NCBI RefSeq assembly: GCF_014779715.1
Contig: NZ_JACXYU010000005.1
Span: 62,001-126,000, forward strand
Reading direction: 5' to 3'
Length of the DNA: 64,000 nt
From: Streptomyces chumphonensis
Lineage (GTDB): Bacteria; Actinomycetota; Actinomycetes; Streptomycetales; Streptomycetaceae
Within the stretch, counting starts at the first letter, position 1. Each line of letters starts with the position of its first letter. Shown here one piece after another: positions 43,983 through 58,398 of this stretch. Both the position numbers and the translations under genes were made by a program. The notes beneath the pieces are model-generated. The model did not search any database. It was given only the letters and a program-made list of their open reading frames with translations, and was not told the origin of the DNA.

Positions 43983-44118
43983 GCGCACGTACCTTCCCCG
44001 TGTTGTCAGTTGTGCCACCCGCCCAACGTAGAGGTCGGGGCCGAAACTCGACCTCCAGCGTGATGAAGGCCACTTATCGAATACTCACGGGCATGAGATC
44101 GCAGGTTCGGGGCAGGGG

Positions 44119-44158
44119 TGCCCGTTGCCAGTGTGTCTGGCGCAGTGCAAAACGGGCA
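44119..44158 (+). promoter_or_regulatory. Structured leader upstream of the betaine gene cluster
   Basis: TGCCCGTT (44119-44126) pairs with AACGGGCA (44151-44158). Inside, GCCAG (44127-44131) pairs with CTGGC (44137-44141). The nested stems end 12 bases before the betB start and could act as an operator or an RNA leader. No known riboswitch class is recognised. Confidence 0.45.
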
Positions 44159-44170
44159 GAAAGCAAGGAA

Positions 44171-45688
44171 ATGCATTCAGAAGACGTGCCGGAGCCGACG
44201 ACCGTCCACGTGGACGGCGTCTGGCGCGCCGCGACGGCCGGGACCACCCGCGAGGTCATCGACCCCGCCGACGCCACCGTGCTGGCGGTGGTCGCCGAGG
44301 GGTCGGCCGAGGACGCCGACGACGCCGTCCGGGCCGCCCGGCGCGCCTTCGACGCCGGCCCCTGGCCGCGCACTCCCGTCGCCGAACGGGCCGCCCTGCT
44401 GCGCCGCACCGCGGACCTGCTCCAGCGGGACCGCGAGGAGATCGCCCGCACGGAGTCCCGCGACACGGGCAAGACGCTGGAGGAGGGCCGGGTCGACGTC
44501 GACGACGTCACGGCGGCCTTCCGCTACTTCGCCGACCTCGTGACGAACGAGTCCGGCGGACGCGTGGTCGACGCGGGCGACCCGGACGTGCACAGCGTGG
44601 TCGTGCACGAACCCGTCGGCGTCTGCGCGATGATCACGCCCTGGAACTACCCCCTGCTCCAGGCCAGCTGGAAGATCGCACCGGCCCTGGCGGCGGGCAA
44701 CACCTTCGTCGTCAAGCCCAGCGAGCTGACACCGCTGTCCACCGTGCGCCTGCTCGAGCTGCTCGACGAGGCCGGGCTGCCCGCCGGGGTGGGCAACCTC
44801 GTGACCGGCGCCGGCGACCCCGTGGGCGCCCGGCTCGCCGAACACCCCGACGTCGACCTGGTGTCCTTCACCGGCGGACTGGCCAGCGGCGTGAAGGTCG
44901 CCCAGGCCGCCGCGCCGAGCGTGAAGAAGGTCGCCCTGGAGCTCGGCGGGAAGAACCCCAACGTCGTCTTCGCCGACGCCTGCGCCACCGAGCACGGCTT
45001 CGACACGGCCGTCGACCAGGCGCTCAACGCCGCCTTCATCCACAGCGGCCAGGTGTGCTCCGCCGGTGCGCGGCTCATCGTCGAGGAGCCGGTGCGCGAC
45101 CGCTTCGTCGCCGAGCTGGCCCGCCGGGCGTCGCTCATACGTCTGGGCAGGGGCACCGAGAAGGGTGTCGAGTGCGGACCGCTCGTCTCCCGGCAGCAGC
45201 TGGAGAAGACCGAGGCGTACGTGGCCGCCGCCCTCGCCGACGGCGCCACGCTGCGCTGCGGCGGCGCGCGGCCCGAGCCGAGCGAGGTCCGCCCCGAGGG
45301 CGGCTACTTCTACCTGCCGACCGTGCTGGACCACTGCCACGGCGAGATGAGCGTCGTCCGCGAGGAGACGTTCGGCCCGATCCTGACCGTGGAGACCTTC
45401 CACACCGAGGACGAGGCCGTCGCCCTGGCCAACGACACCGAGTACGGCCTCGCCGGGGCCGTGTTCTCCGCCGACACCGCCCGCGCCCGGCGCGTCGCCG
45501 CGCGGCTGCGGCACGGCACCGTGTGGATCAACGACTTCCATCCCTACCTCCCGCAGGCCGAGTGGGGAGGTTTCGGCAAGTCCGGCGTGGGACGCGAGCT
45601 GGGACCGGCCGGACTGGCCGAGTACCGCGAGACCAAGCACGTCTACGAGAACCTGCGTCCCGCCCCCGTCCGCTGGTTCGGCGGCTGA
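44171..45688 (+). CDS. betB: Betaine aldehyde dehydrogenase
   Basis: This 505-residue NAD(P)-dependent dehydrogenase converts betaine aldehyde to glycine betaine. It has MITPWNYPLLQASWKIAPALAAGNTFVVKPSE for cofactor binding, the general base Glu in LELGGKNPNVVF, the catalytic Cys in HSGQVCSAGARL and EETFGPILTVETF. It is the first gene of the cluster, 117 bases before the choline-oxidising enzyme. AAGGAA lies directly before the ATG at 44171; a GTG at 44186 is an alternative start. Confidence 0.9.
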   Translation: MHSEDVPEPTTVHVDGVWRAATAGTTREVIDPADATVLAVVAEGSAEDADDAVRAARRAFDAGPWPRTPVAERAALLRRTADLLQRDREEIARTESRDTGKTLEEGRVDVDDVTAAFRYFADLVTNESGGRVVDAGDPDVHSVVVHEPVGVCAMITPWNYPLLQASWKIAPALAAGNTFVVKPSELTPLSTVRLLELLDEAGLPAGVGNLVTGAGDPVGARLAEHPDVDLVSFTGGLASGVKVAQAAAPSVKKVALELGGKNPNVVFADACATEHGFDTAVDQALNAAFIHSGQVCSAGARLIVEEPVRDRFVAELARRASLIRLGRGTEKGVECGPLVSRQQLEKTEAYVAAALADGATLRCGGARPEPSEVRPEGGYFYLPTVLDHCHGEMSVVREETFGPILTVETFHTEDEAVALANDTEYGLAGAVFSADTARARRVAARLRHGTVWINDFHPYLPQAEWGGFGKSGVGRELGPAGLAEYRETKHVYENLRPAPVRWFGG

Positions 45689-45805
45689 CCCCGCCCGGCC
45701 GCGACGACCGTGCCACCCTCCACCCCCGACCCCACGTCCCCCGCACCACCCCGGCGGACCGCGAACCGGTCCGCACAGCACCACCCCGAGGAGCACCACA
45801 CCGCC

Positions 45806-47457
45806 ATGAGCAGCAACGACCCGGACCCCGGACGCGGCGGACGGCGCGAGGACGGCGCGGACGGCGCCCCCAGCGGGAGCAGCGTCTACGACTACGTGAT
45901 CGTCGGCGGCGGGACGGCCGGTTCCGTCATCGCCTCCCGCCTCACCGAGGACCCCGACGTCACCGTCGCCCTGATCGAGGGCGGCCCCTCCGACGTCGAC
46001 CGGCCGGAGGTGCTGACGCTGCGCCGCTGGCTCGGGCTGCTCGGCGGTGAGCTGGACTACGACTACCCCACCACGATCCAGCCGCGCGGCAACAGCCACA
46101 TCCGGCACAGCCGCGCGAAGGTCCTGGGCGGCTGCTCCTCGCACAACACGCTCATCTCCTTCAAGCCGCTGCCCTCCGACTGGGACGAGTGGGAGGAGGC
46201 CGGGGCGTCCGGCTGGAACGCCGCCTCGATGGAGTCCTACTTCGGGAAGCTGCGCAACAACATCGTGCCGGTGCACGAGAAGGACCGGAACGCCATCGCC
46301 CGCGACTGGGTGGAGGCGGCCGTCACCGCCACCGGCGTCCCCCGCGTGGAGGGGTTCAACGCGGCGCCCTTCCACGAGGGCGCGGGCTTCTTCGACCTCG
46401 CCTACCACCCGGAGGACAACAAGCGCTCCTCCGCGTCCGTCGCCTACCTGCACCCGCACCTGGCCGCCGGGGACCGGCCGGGCCTGGACCTGCTGCTGGA
46501 GACCTGGGCGTTCCGCCTGGAGCTGGACGGCGAGCGGGCCACCGGGGTGCACGTGCGCGCCGCGGACGGCACCGAGTCGCTGCTGCGCGCCCGCCGCGAG
46601 GTCGTCGTGTGCGCGGGCGCCGTCGACACCCCGAGGCTGCTGCTGCACTCGGGCCTCGGACCGGCCGCGGACCTCGCGGAACTGGGCATCCCCGTCGTGC
46701 GCGACCTGCCGGGCGTGGGCGAGAACCTGCTGGACCACCCCGAGTCGGTGATCGTGTGGGAGACGGACGGGCCGATCCCGGACAACTCCGCGATGGACTC
46801 CGACGCCGGGCTGTTCGTGCGCCGGGACCCCGAGGCGGCCGGGCCCGACCTGATGTTCCACTTCTACCAGATCCCGTTCACGGACAACCCGGAGCGCATC
46901 GGCTACGAACGGCCCCCGCACGGCGTGTCGATGACGCCGAACATCCCCAAGCCCCGCAGCCGGGGCCGGCTGTACCTCACCAGCGCCGACCCGGACGTCA
47001 AGCCGGCCCTGGACTTCCGCTACTTCACCGACGAGGACGACTACGACGGCCGCACCCTCGTGGACGGCATCAGGCTGGCCCGCGAGATCGCCCGCACCGA
47101 GCCGTTCGCGCGCTGGCTGCGCCGTGAGGTGTGCCCCGGACCGCAGGTGACGTCGGACGAGGAGCTGAGCGCCTACGCGCGCCAGGTCGCCCACACCGTC
47201 TACCACCCGGCGGGCACCTGCCGGATGGGCGCCGAGGACGACGCGCTGGCCGTCGTCGACCCGCAGCTGCGGGTGCGCGGCCTGAGCGGCCTGCGGATCG
47301 CCGACGCCTCCGTCTTCCCCACGATGTTCGCCGTCAACCCGATGATCGGCGTCCTCATGGTCGGCGAGAAGGCCGCCGACCTGCTGCGGGCCGGACCGTC
47401 GGGGCGGAACCCCCACGATTCCCACGAGGAACCCACCACACCGGGAGGTGTTGCCTG

Positions 47458-47458
<1 letters not shown>
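45806..47458 (+). CDS. Choline oxidase/dehydrogenase-type GMC oxidoreductase
   Basis: This 550-residue flavoenzyme has the ADP-binding start [19 protein letters not shown]. It is closest in my reading to Arthrobacter choline oxidase: [15 protein letters not shown] retains the His that carries covalent FAD there, and the catalytic pair is present in [13 protein letters not shown] and FAVNPMIGV. Choline would be oxidised to betaine aldehyde, perhaps on to betaine. The ATG follows GAGGAG at rather long spacing. Its stop overlaps the next ATG by one base, coupling it to the transporter genes. Confidence 0.85.
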
Positions 47459-48554
<1,096 letters not shown>

Positions 48555-48558
<4 letters not shown>

Positions 48559-50675
48559 GCGCCCCCGCCCTGGAGAAGAGAGACGAGCGGCCCAGCGAGC
48601 CGCCCACCGAGACCGTCTCCGCGAAGGAGCCCGCCGCCCGGCCTCCGGGCCCGGCCGCCGCTCTGGCCGCCCGCCTCGCGGCCCGCCCCTCCGCCCTGCT
48701 GGTCGCCCTCGCGGCCGTCCTCGTCCTCGTCAGCGCCTTCGTGACCGGCTCCGGCGCCTGGCCCGCCGGGATGACGGTCGACGTCACCACGCCGCTGGAG
48801 GACCTCAACGCCTGGCTGGTCGAGAACCGCGACTCGCACTGGCTCTTCCTGTACTTCCTCCTGCACGTCAGCAACAACGCCGAACTCGCCGTTGATTCCC
48901 TCATAGGCCTCTTCGAGGGCCTCGGCTGGGTCGGCGTGACCCTGCTGGGCACGGTCCTCGCCTGGTACGCGGGCGGTGCCGGACTGCGTCCGCGCGCGCT
49001 GCGCACCGCCGCCACCGCCCTCGGCGTGTTCCTCGTCGTCGGCGTGCTCGGCATGTGGGACCCGACCATGGAGACCCTGGCGCTGATGACGGTCGCGGTG
49101 GCCGCCGCGGCGCTGCTCGGCCTGCTGCTCGGCATCGCCGCCGGACTCTCCGACGCCTGCGACCGCGCGCTGCGGCCCGTCTTCGACCTCATGCAGGTCA
49201 TGCCGGCGTTCGCCTACCTGCTGCCGTTCGTCCTGCTGTTCGACATCGGCGTGCCGTCGGCGCTCGTCGCGACCGTCATCTACGCGGCCCCGCCCATGGC
49301 CCGGCTCACCTCGCTGGGTCTGCGCGGCGCCGACCCGGCCGCCCTGGAGGCGTCCGCCTCGCTGGGCGCGAGCCCGTGGCAGCGGCTGCGGACGGCCCGG
49401 CTGCCGCTGGCCCGCAAGGAGATGCTCCTCGGCCTCAACCAGACGATCATGATGTGCCTGTCCATGGTGGTGCTCGCCTCGGTGGTCGGTTCCGGCGGCC
49501 TGGGCGACGTCATCTACCGGGCGTTGGGCAAGGTCAACGTCGGGCAGGCGCTGACGGCCGGCATCGCCATCGTGCTCGTCGCCGTCCTGCTCGACCGGAC
49601 GACCGCCGCCGCCGGCGCGCGGCTGGAGGAGTCCGAGACGCGCGCGCCCTCCCCGGCCGCCGAGGCGCCGCGGAAGGCCGGCACCCGGCCGCTCCTTCGC
49701 TCCCCGTTCACCGTCTCCCCCGGCCGGTTCGCACGGCTGCGGGGCTGGCCGTCCTGGCTGGGCCTGGGCGCTCTGGCCGCCGTGCTGTCCGCCCTCGGCC
49801 CGAGGCTGGGCGAGGAGGAGTGGCCGCGCGAGTGGACGTTCCGCATCACCCCGTACGTCAACGACGCCACCGAGTGGATCGAGAAGAGCCTCGGCTCGGG
49901 TGTGCCCGTCGTCGGCGGCACCCTCACCTGGGCGGAGGGCGTCACCAACGGGGTCCTCAACCCCCTGCGCGACGGGCTGAACGCCACCCCGTGGTGGGCG
50001 CTGCTCGTCCTCGTCGCCGCGCTCGGCTGGGCCGTGGGCCGCTGGCGGGCCGCGCTCACGGCGAGCGCCGCCCTGGGCGTCATCGGCGTCCTCGGCCTGT
50101 GGACGAAGTCCATGGACACGCTCTCCCAGGTGCTCGTCGCGCTGGTGATCACGCTGCTGCTGGGCTTCGCCGTCGGCGTCCTGGCCGCCCGGGTGCCCCG
50201 CGTGGAGCGGTGGCTGCGCCCGCTGCTGGACACCATGCAGACGATGCCGCAGTTCGTGTACCTCATCCCGGTGATCGCGCTGTTCAGCGTCGGCCGCATG
50301 GCCGGGATCGCGGCGGCCGTGGTGTTCGTCCTGCCCGCCGTCATCCGGATCACCGCGCAGGGCGTCCGGCAGAGCGACCCGGCGGCCCTGGAGGCCGCCC
50401 GCTCGATGGGCGCGACGACGCGGCAGCAGCTGCTCCAGGTGCAGCTGCCGCTCGCCCGGCGGTCGTTGCTGGTCGCGGTCAACCAGGGCGTGGTGCTGGT
50501 GCTGTCCATGGTCGTCATCGCCGGCATGGTCGGCGGCGGCGCGCTGGGCATCGACGTCATCACCGGCCTGTCCAAGGGCGACCTCGCTCTCGGCCTGCCC
50601 GCCGGCGCGGCGATCGTCTGCCTGGGCGTGCTGCTCGACCGGCTCACCCAGCCCGCCCGCACCGAGGGGCGCTGA
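48555..50675 (+). CDS. Glycine betaine ABC transporter permease, two permease domains fused
   Basis: This 706-residue membrane protein joins two ProW-type permease halves. The first half has [22 protein letters not shown] and the EAA-like loop [15 protein letters not shown]; the second has [22 protein letters not shown] and [16 protein letters not shown] charged linker of about 60 residues joins them. A functional importer needs two such domains, so this chain supplies both. The ATG overlaps the ATPase stop (ATGA). Confidence 0.95.
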
Positions 50676-50798
50676 CGCCCCACCCCACGACCCCGGCGGC
50701 GGCCTCCTCGGCCGCCGCCACCACCCCCCGCACGCACGACGGGGGCCGCCGGACCCGGCGGACCCCGAAGTTCCGAGAGATACGGAAGTAGCCCCACC

Positions 50799-51770
50799 AT
50801 GAGCAGAGCCCCGATCCGCACCTCCCTGATCGCCGGCGTCGGTGTCCTCGGCCTGGCGCTGAGCGCCTGTGCCGCCGAGACCGACGGCGACTCCGCCTCC
50901 GGCGGCGACGGCGGCGGTGCCAAGGAGGTCACCATCGCCGTCCCGTCGTGGGTCGGCGCACAGGCCAACGCCGCCGTCGCCGCCCACATCCTCGAAGAGG
51001 AGATGGACGTCAAGGTCGACATCAAGCAGATGGACGAGCCGGTCGCCTTCGACGCCCTGCACGGCGGCAAGGCCGACGCCATCCTGGAGGACTGGGGCGG
51101 CGTCCCGAAGAAGGAGGAGCTCTACGTCGAGGACAAGAAGACCGTCGTCGAAGGCGGCGACCTCGGCGTGACCGGCCACATCGGCTGGTTCGTGCCGAAG
51201 TACTTCGCCGACGAGAACCCCGAGGTCCTGGACTACGAGAACCTCAACGACTTCGTCGACGACTTCAAGACCTCCGAGTCCGGCGACAAGGGCCAGTTCA
51301 TCGGTGCCGCCCCGTCGTACACCACCTACGACAAGCACCTGATCAAGAACCACGACCTGGACTACAAGATCCTCCCGACGGGCAGCGAGGCCGCGCAGCT
51401 CAAGGAGATCCAGCGGCTCTACGAGGCCGAGGAGCCCTTCCTCACCTACTGGTGGGACCCGCAGTGGATGAACGCCCAGATCGAGATGGTCGAGGTCGAG
51501 CTGCCGGAGTACACCGAGGGCTGCAACGAGCCGGCCGAGAAGACCGAGTGCGGCTACGACACCCTCATGCTCCAGAAGTACTTCAACGCCGACTTCGCGG
51601 AGAACGGCGGCGAGGCGGCGGAGTTCCTGAAGAACTTCCAGTGGTCGACCGAGGACCAGAACGAGGTCGCCAGCATGATCGCCGGTGAGGGCATGGCCGA
51701 GGAGGACGCCGCGGCCGAGTGGGCCGCCGAGCACGAGGACGTCTGGAAGGCGTGGCTGCCCAAGAGCTGA
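50799..51770 (+). CDS. Glycine betaine-binding lipoprotein
   Basis: This 323-residue OpuAC-type binding protein has a lipobox LSAC near residue 24, then VTIAVPSWVGAQANAAVAAHILEEEM, DAILEDWGG and a WWDPQWMNAQIEM segment; the Trp residues would form the box that holds the trimethylammonium group. It delivers betaine to the fused permease. It lies 123 bases after the permease gene and is followed by a strong hairpin. Confidence 0.95.
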   Translation: MSRAPIRTSLIAGVGVLGLALSACAAETDGDSASGGDGGGAKEVTIAVPSWVGAQANAAVAAHILEEEMDVKVDIKQMDEPVAFDALHGGKADAILEDWGGVPKKEELYVEDKKTVVEGGDLGVTGHIGWFVPKYFADENPEVLDYENLNDFVDDFKTSESGDKGQFIGAAPSYTTYDKHLIKNHDLDYKILPTGSEAAQLKEIQRLYEAEEPFLTYWWDPQWMNAQIEMVEVELPEYTEGCNEPAEKTECGYDTLMLQKYFNADFAENGGEAAEFLKNFQWSTEDQNEVASMIAGEGMAEEDAAAEWAAEHEDVWKAWLPKS

Positions 51771-51802
51771 CGCCGTGACGGCTCCGATGTCCTGACGTCG
51801 GT

Positions 51803-51840
51803 CGAGGAGGGCCCGGCCGGGTGCGGCCGGGCCCTCCTCG
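51803..51840 (+). terminator. Terminator of the betaine cluster
   Basis: A perfect 16-bp stem (51803-51818 pairs with 51825-51840) with a 6-base loop begins 33 bases after the last gene of the cluster. Confidence 0.85.
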
Positions 51841-51894
51841 CACGCGGTCGACCACCGTGTCCCGGCGCCGGGACCGCCTTCTAGGGTGGGGCGC

Positions 51895-52632
51895 ATGCGG
51901 ATAACGAAGATCGCCGTAGCCGTCGTCGCCGCCGCCCTGCTCACCGCGGGGTGCGGTTCGGACGACGGGGGCGACGGCGGTGGCAAGAAGACGACGGACT
52001 CCGCCGCGAACGGGGCACAGCGGAACGACGACGGCGGAGCCGAGGGGGACGGCGAGGGGGACGGCGAGTTCCTCGCCGTGGAGATCACCGAGGGGCGGTC
52101 GGAGGTCGTCGAGTCCAACGAGGACCTGAAGACGCCTCAGCCGGAGCCCGGCAGCGACGCGGACTTCACCGAGAAGGTCGAGCACCGGCTGCGCGAGACG
52201 CTGCTGCGCCAGGCGAAGGTGAACGGCGAGACGAGCGCCGAGTGCCCGGACGGCGTCACGCTGAAGGCGTCGGCCACGAGCGAGTGCACCGCCACCTACG
52301 AGGGCGTGGAGGTCCCCTTCGAGGTCACGATCAAGGACGACTACGAAGAGGGCGCCTTCTTCATCCAGTACGACGCGGACGCGAAGAAGGACCTCCTCCT
52401 CGCCCAGGGCGTCTACGACGCGTGGTGGACGCGGCACGGCGAGAACGCCACCGGTGAGGTGGAGCAGAAGCTGACCTGCGACGAGATCCCGCCCGTCCAG
52501 GCGGTCGACCGGGGCGCCGACACCGGCCACCGGTGCCAGGTGTGGACGAAGTACGGCGACACCGGCGAGTTCAGCACCTTCGACGTGACGACCGACTCGT
52601 TCGGCCCGCAGTTCACGCCCGTCGGGGGCTGA
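51895..52632 (+). CDS. DUF4333-type lipoprotein
   Basis: This 245-residue lipoprotein has signal MRITKIAVAVVAAALLTAGC with the lipid Cys at 20, a long acidic Gly/Asp linker, then two small repeats of the kind ECPDGVTLKASATSECTATYEGVEVPFEV, matching the DUF4333 pattern. Paired Cys residues likely form disulfides. A TAGGGT box ends eight bases before the ATG, so it may be leaderless. Function unknown. Confidence 0.8.
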   Translation: MRITKIAVAVVAAALLTAGCGSDDGGDGGGKKTTDSAANGAQRNDDGGAEGDGEGDGEFLAVEITEGRSEVVESNEDLKTPQPEPGSDADFTEKVEHRLRETLLRQAKVNGETSAECPDGVTLKASATSECTATYEGVEVPFEVTIKDDYEEGAFFIQYDADAKKDLLLAQGVYDAWWTRHGENATGEVEQKLTCDEIPPVQAVDRGADTGHRCQVWTKYGDTGEFSTFDVTTDSFGPQFTPVGG

Positions 52633-52695
52633 CCCGCTCCGGAGCCCGCCCGGTGCGGGCCCGGGGAGCGGCGTCCGCTCCCCGGCCCGTGCCCC

Positions 52696-55190
<2,495 letters not shown>

Positions 55191-55320
55191 CAACCGCCCC
55201 GAACCGGGCAGCGGGCCCCGCTCGCCCGGTTCACCCGCACCACACGCAGCACCGGTTTCACCCGCACCACTGGCACCATCCGTTTCATCCGTTCCGTCCG
55301 GACCGCAGGAGGGAGACGAC

Positions 55321-55911
55321 GTGGGGACCGTCACGGTCGGCGTATCGATCGCGGTCCCGGAGCCGTACGGCAGCATGCTCCAGCAGTGCCGCGCGGGCTT
55401 CGGGGACTCCGCTGCCCACAGCATCCCCACCCACATCACGCTGCTCCCGCCGACCGAGGTGGAGGCGGCGGACCGGCCGGTCATCGAGCGGCACCTGGCG
55501 GACGTCGCCGCCGCCGGGCAGCCCTTCCCGCTCCGGCTGTCCGGCACGGACACCTTCCGGCCCCTGTCCCCCGTCGTGTTCGTGCGCCTCGCCGAAGGGG
55601 CGGCGTCCTGCGCCGGACTCCAGGAGCGGGTACGGGCGCCGGAGGGGCCGCTCGCGCGGGAGCTGAACTTCCCCTACCACCCGCACGTCACCGTCGCGCA
55701 CGGCATCGACGAGCCCTCGATGGACCGGGCGCAGGAGGAGCTGGCCGACTTCGAGGCGGCCTGGCTGATCACCGGCTTCGCCCTCTACGAGCAGGGCACC
55801 GACGACGGGGTGTGGCGCCTGGTGCGGGAGTTCCGCTTCCCCGGCAGACCGCCGCTGCCGGCCGTCCCCCGACAGGCGGGGATGTCACGCCCGGCGGCCC
55901 CGGCGCCCTAG
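55321..55911 (+). CDS. 2'-5' RNA ligase-family protein
   Basis: This 196-residue protein of the 2H phosphoesterase superfamily has both catalytic HxT motifs: PTHITLLPP near residue 38 and YHPHVTVAHG near residue 122. Members open or form 2'-5' or cyclic phosphodiester links in RNA; the physiological substrate in actinobacteria is not known. GGAGGG precedes the GTG. Confidence 0.9.
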   Translation: MGTVTVGVSIAVPEPYGSMLQQCRAGFGDSAAHSIPTHITLLPPTEVEAADRPVIERHLADVAAAGQPFPLRLSGTDTFRPLSPVVFVRLAEGAASCAGLQERVRAPEGPLARELNFPYHPHVTVAHGIDEPSMDRAQEELADFEAAWLITGFALYEQGTDDGVWRLVREFRFPGRPPLPAVPRQAGMSRPAAPAP

Positions 55912-56040
55912 CGCGCCGGGGCCGCCGCCCTGTCACCCCGCGAACCGCGCCGGGCCTCCCGGCAGCGCTCCGGGCCTGTCGACAGCGCTCCGGGCCTGTC
56001 GGCCCCCTTGGCACCGTCTCTCGGGGGTAGAAGGGGGGTC

Positions 56041-56997
56041 ATGGAATGGCTGACCCGGTTGCCCGTCATCGGCCCGCTCGTCGTGCGGCTCATGAAGACG
56101 CACGTCTGGCACGCGTACGAACGGCTGGACACGACGCACTGGACGCGACTGGCCGCGGCCGTCACCTTCACCAGCTTCCTCGCGCTCTTCCCCATGATCG
56201 CGCTCGGCGCCGCCATCGCCGCCGCCTTCCTGAGCCAGGAGCAGATCGACACCGCGCAGGACTGGCTGTCGGACCAGGTGCCCGGCATCTCCGACCAGAT
56301 CGGCATCCAGTCCTTCGTCGACAACGCCGCCACCGTCGGCGTCATCGCGGGTGCGGCGCTGCTCTTCACCGGACTGGGCTGGGTGGAGTCGCTGCGGCAG
56401 TGCCTGCGGGAGGTATGGCTGCTGCCGGACGAGGAGGTCAACCCCGTCCTGGCCAAGGCGAAGGACCTGGCCATGCTGGCCGGGCTGGGCGGGGTCGTCG
56501 TGGTGTCGCTGGCCGGATCGGCGTTCACGGTGGGCGCCGTGGACTGGGCGGCCGGGGCCCTGGGCGTCGAGCGCGACGGTCCGGCGGGCTGGCTGCTGCG
56601 GATCGTGCCCGTCCTCGCGGCCGTCGGCGTCGACCTCCTGCTCCTGGTGTACCTGCTGACGCGCGTGCCGGGGGTGCGCCCCGGGCGGCGGGCCCTCCTG
56701 ACCGCCGGGCTCATCGGCGCGGTGGGCTTCGAGCTGCTGAAGCTGCTGATCGGCGGCTACCTCACGGGCGTCGCGGGCAAGAGCATGTACGGCGCGTTCG
56801 GCGTGCCCGTCGCGCTGCTCGTGTGGATCAACCTGATGGCCAAGCTGCTGCTGTTCTGCGCCGCGTGGACGGCGACGGAGGACGGCGCGGCCGACGCCGA
56901 CCCCGAGGCCCGCGTCGGGCCCACCGATCCGAAGGAGGCGGACGGCGGGGGTGACCGGACGGCGGACCGCCCGGCACCCGCCGGGGGCGCCGCCTGA
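56041..56997 (+). CDS. YihY/BrkB-family membrane protein
   Basis: This 318-residue protein has about six membrane helices with the family features RLAAAVTFTSFLALFPMIALGAAIAAAF near the start and GKSMYGAFGVPVALLVWINLMAKLLLFCAAWTA near the end. YihY proteins were once called RNase BN in error. Their role in the membrane is undefined. The tail is acidic and disordered. Confidence 0.93.
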   Translation: MEWLTRLPVIGPLVVRLMKTHVWHAYERLDTTHWTRLAAAVTFTSFLALFPMIALGAAIAAAFLSQEQIDTAQDWLSDQVPGISDQIGIQSFVDNAATVGVIAGAALLFTGLGWVESLRQCLREVWLLPDEEVNPVLAKAKDLAMLAGLGGVVVVSLAGSAFTVGAVDWAAGALGVERDGPAGWLLRIVPVLAAVGVDLLLLVYLLTRVPGVRPGRRALLTAGLIGAVGFELLKLLIGGYLTGVAGKSMYGAFGVPVALLVWINLMAKLLLFCAAWTATEDGAADADPEARVGPTDPKEADGGGDRTADRPAPAGGAA

Positions 56998-57098
56998 CCG
57001 GGGCGCCCCCGCCCACCCGACGCCCACACATCTGTTCGGTGTACTCTCCACCGTCGACGGTCCCCACCCATCCCCGGCCGCATCACGAAGGAACCGAC

Positions 57099-58325
57099 AT
57101 GTCCGACACCGTGTCCGACGCCCGGTCGGCCCTCCCCGAGGAGGCCGACGCCACCGGAGCCGACGCGTCCGCCGACCCGGCCCGGTTGCTGCGGCGCCGG
57201 CTGGAGCGGCTGATCGGCACACCGGCGACCGAGGGCAACAGCGTCGTCCCCCTGCGCAACGGCGACGCCATCTTCCCCGCCATGCTCGCCGCCGTCCGCC
57301 GGGCCCGGCACACCGTGGACATGATGACCTTCGTCTACTGGCGCGGGGAGATAGCCCGGGAGTTCGCGGCGGCCCTCGCCGACCGGGCCCGCGCGGGCGT
57401 CCGGGTGCGGCTGCTGCTCGACGGGTTCGGCTCCCGTCCCATCGAGGGGGACCTGCTGGAGGCCATGGAGGCCGCCGGCGTGCGCATCGTCTGGTTCCGC
57501 GAACCGCTGTGGCTCTCGCCGTTCAAGCAGAACCACCGCTGCCACCGCAAGGTCCTGGTCGTCGACGAGGAGGTGGCCTTCACCGGCGGGGTCGGCATCG
57601 CCGAGGAGTGGTCCGGCGACGCCCGCGACACCAGCGAGTGGCGGGACACGCACTTCGAGGTGCGCGGCCCCGCCGTGGACGGCATGGCCGCCGCCTTCGC
57701 GCAGACCTGGGCCGAGTGCCGGCCCGACCTGTTCGACGCGCGCGACCGGTTCTGCGACCAGGCCCCGGCGGGCGACGCCGTCGTGCAGGTGGTGCGCGGC
57801 TCGGCCAGCATCGGCTGGCAGGACATGCAGACCCTGATGCGCATCGTCCTGGAGTCCGCCCGGACGCGGCTGCGGCTGGCCACCGCCTACTTCGCCCCCG
57901 ACGACTACTTCGTGGAGCTCCTGTGCGCGACCGCACGGCGCGGCGTCACCGTGGAGATCCTGCTGCCGGGTCCGCACACCGACCAGCGCGTCTGCCAGCT
58001 CGCGGGCCAGAACCACTACAACGAACTGCTCGCCTGCGGCGTGCGGATCCACCAGTACCTGCCGACGATGATGCACGCGAAGGTCGTCACGGTGGACGGC
58101 ATCGCCTCGCTCGTCGGCTCGACGAACTTCAACCACCGCTCACTGCACCACGACGAGGAGGTCATGCTCGCCGTCATCGACGAGCGGCTGACGGCCGAGC
58201 TGGACGCCCACTTCGACGAGGACCTGACCCGCAGCGAGCCCGTCTGCCCCAAGCGGTGGCGGACCCGGCCGGTCCTTCAGCGGGCGGGCGAGATCGCCAC
58301 CGCCCCCGTGCGCCGCTTCCTGTGA
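57099..58325 (+). CDS. Phospholipase D-like / cardiolipin synthase-type enzyme
   Basis: This 408-residue protein has two HKD motifs: HRKVLVVDEE (His149, Lys151, Asp156) and HAKVVTVDG (His326, Lys328, Asp333), each followed by GG/GSxN-type residues. It lacks the N-terminal membrane helices of classic cardiolipin synthases and is probably a soluble or peripheral phosphatidyltransferase. GAAGGA precedes the ATG. It converges with purH. Confidence 0.9.
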   Translation: MSDTVSDARSALPEEADATGADASADPARLLRRRLERLIGTPATEGNSVVPLRNGDAIFPAMLAAVRRARHTVDMMTFVYWRGEIAREFAAALADRARAGVRVRLLLDGFGSRPIEGDLLEAMEAAGVRIVWFREPLWLSPFKQNHRCHRKVLVVDEEVAFTGGVGIAEEWSGDARDTSEWRDTHFEVRGPAVDGMAAAFAQTWAECRPDLFDARDRFCDQAPAGDAVVQVVRGSASIGWQDMQTLMRIVLESARTRLRLATAYFAPDDYFVELLCATARRGVTVEILLPGPHTDQRVCQLAGQNHYNELLACGVRIHQYLPTMMHAKVVTVDGIASLVGSTNFNHRSLHHDEEVMLAVIDERLTAELDAHFDEDLTRSEPVCPKRWRTRPVLQRAGEIATAPVRRFL

Positions 58326-58360
58326 TCCCGCGCCCGGCCACGGCCGGGGAGCGCACGGAT

Positions 58361-58391
58361 CGGGGGGCCGCCGACGGACGACGGCCCCCCG
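58361..58391. terminator. Bidirectional hairpin between the PLD-like gene and purH
   Basis: A 10-bp perfect stem (58361-58370 pairs with 58382-58391) with an 11-base loop lies in the 73-base gap between the two convergent stops. Confidence 0.65.
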
Positions 58392-58398
58392 GGCCGCG

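Noticed and set aside
44177..47425. 1,082-codon minus-strand ORF
   Set aside because: It is antisense to betB and the GMC enzyme, both firmly identified; no domains are present.
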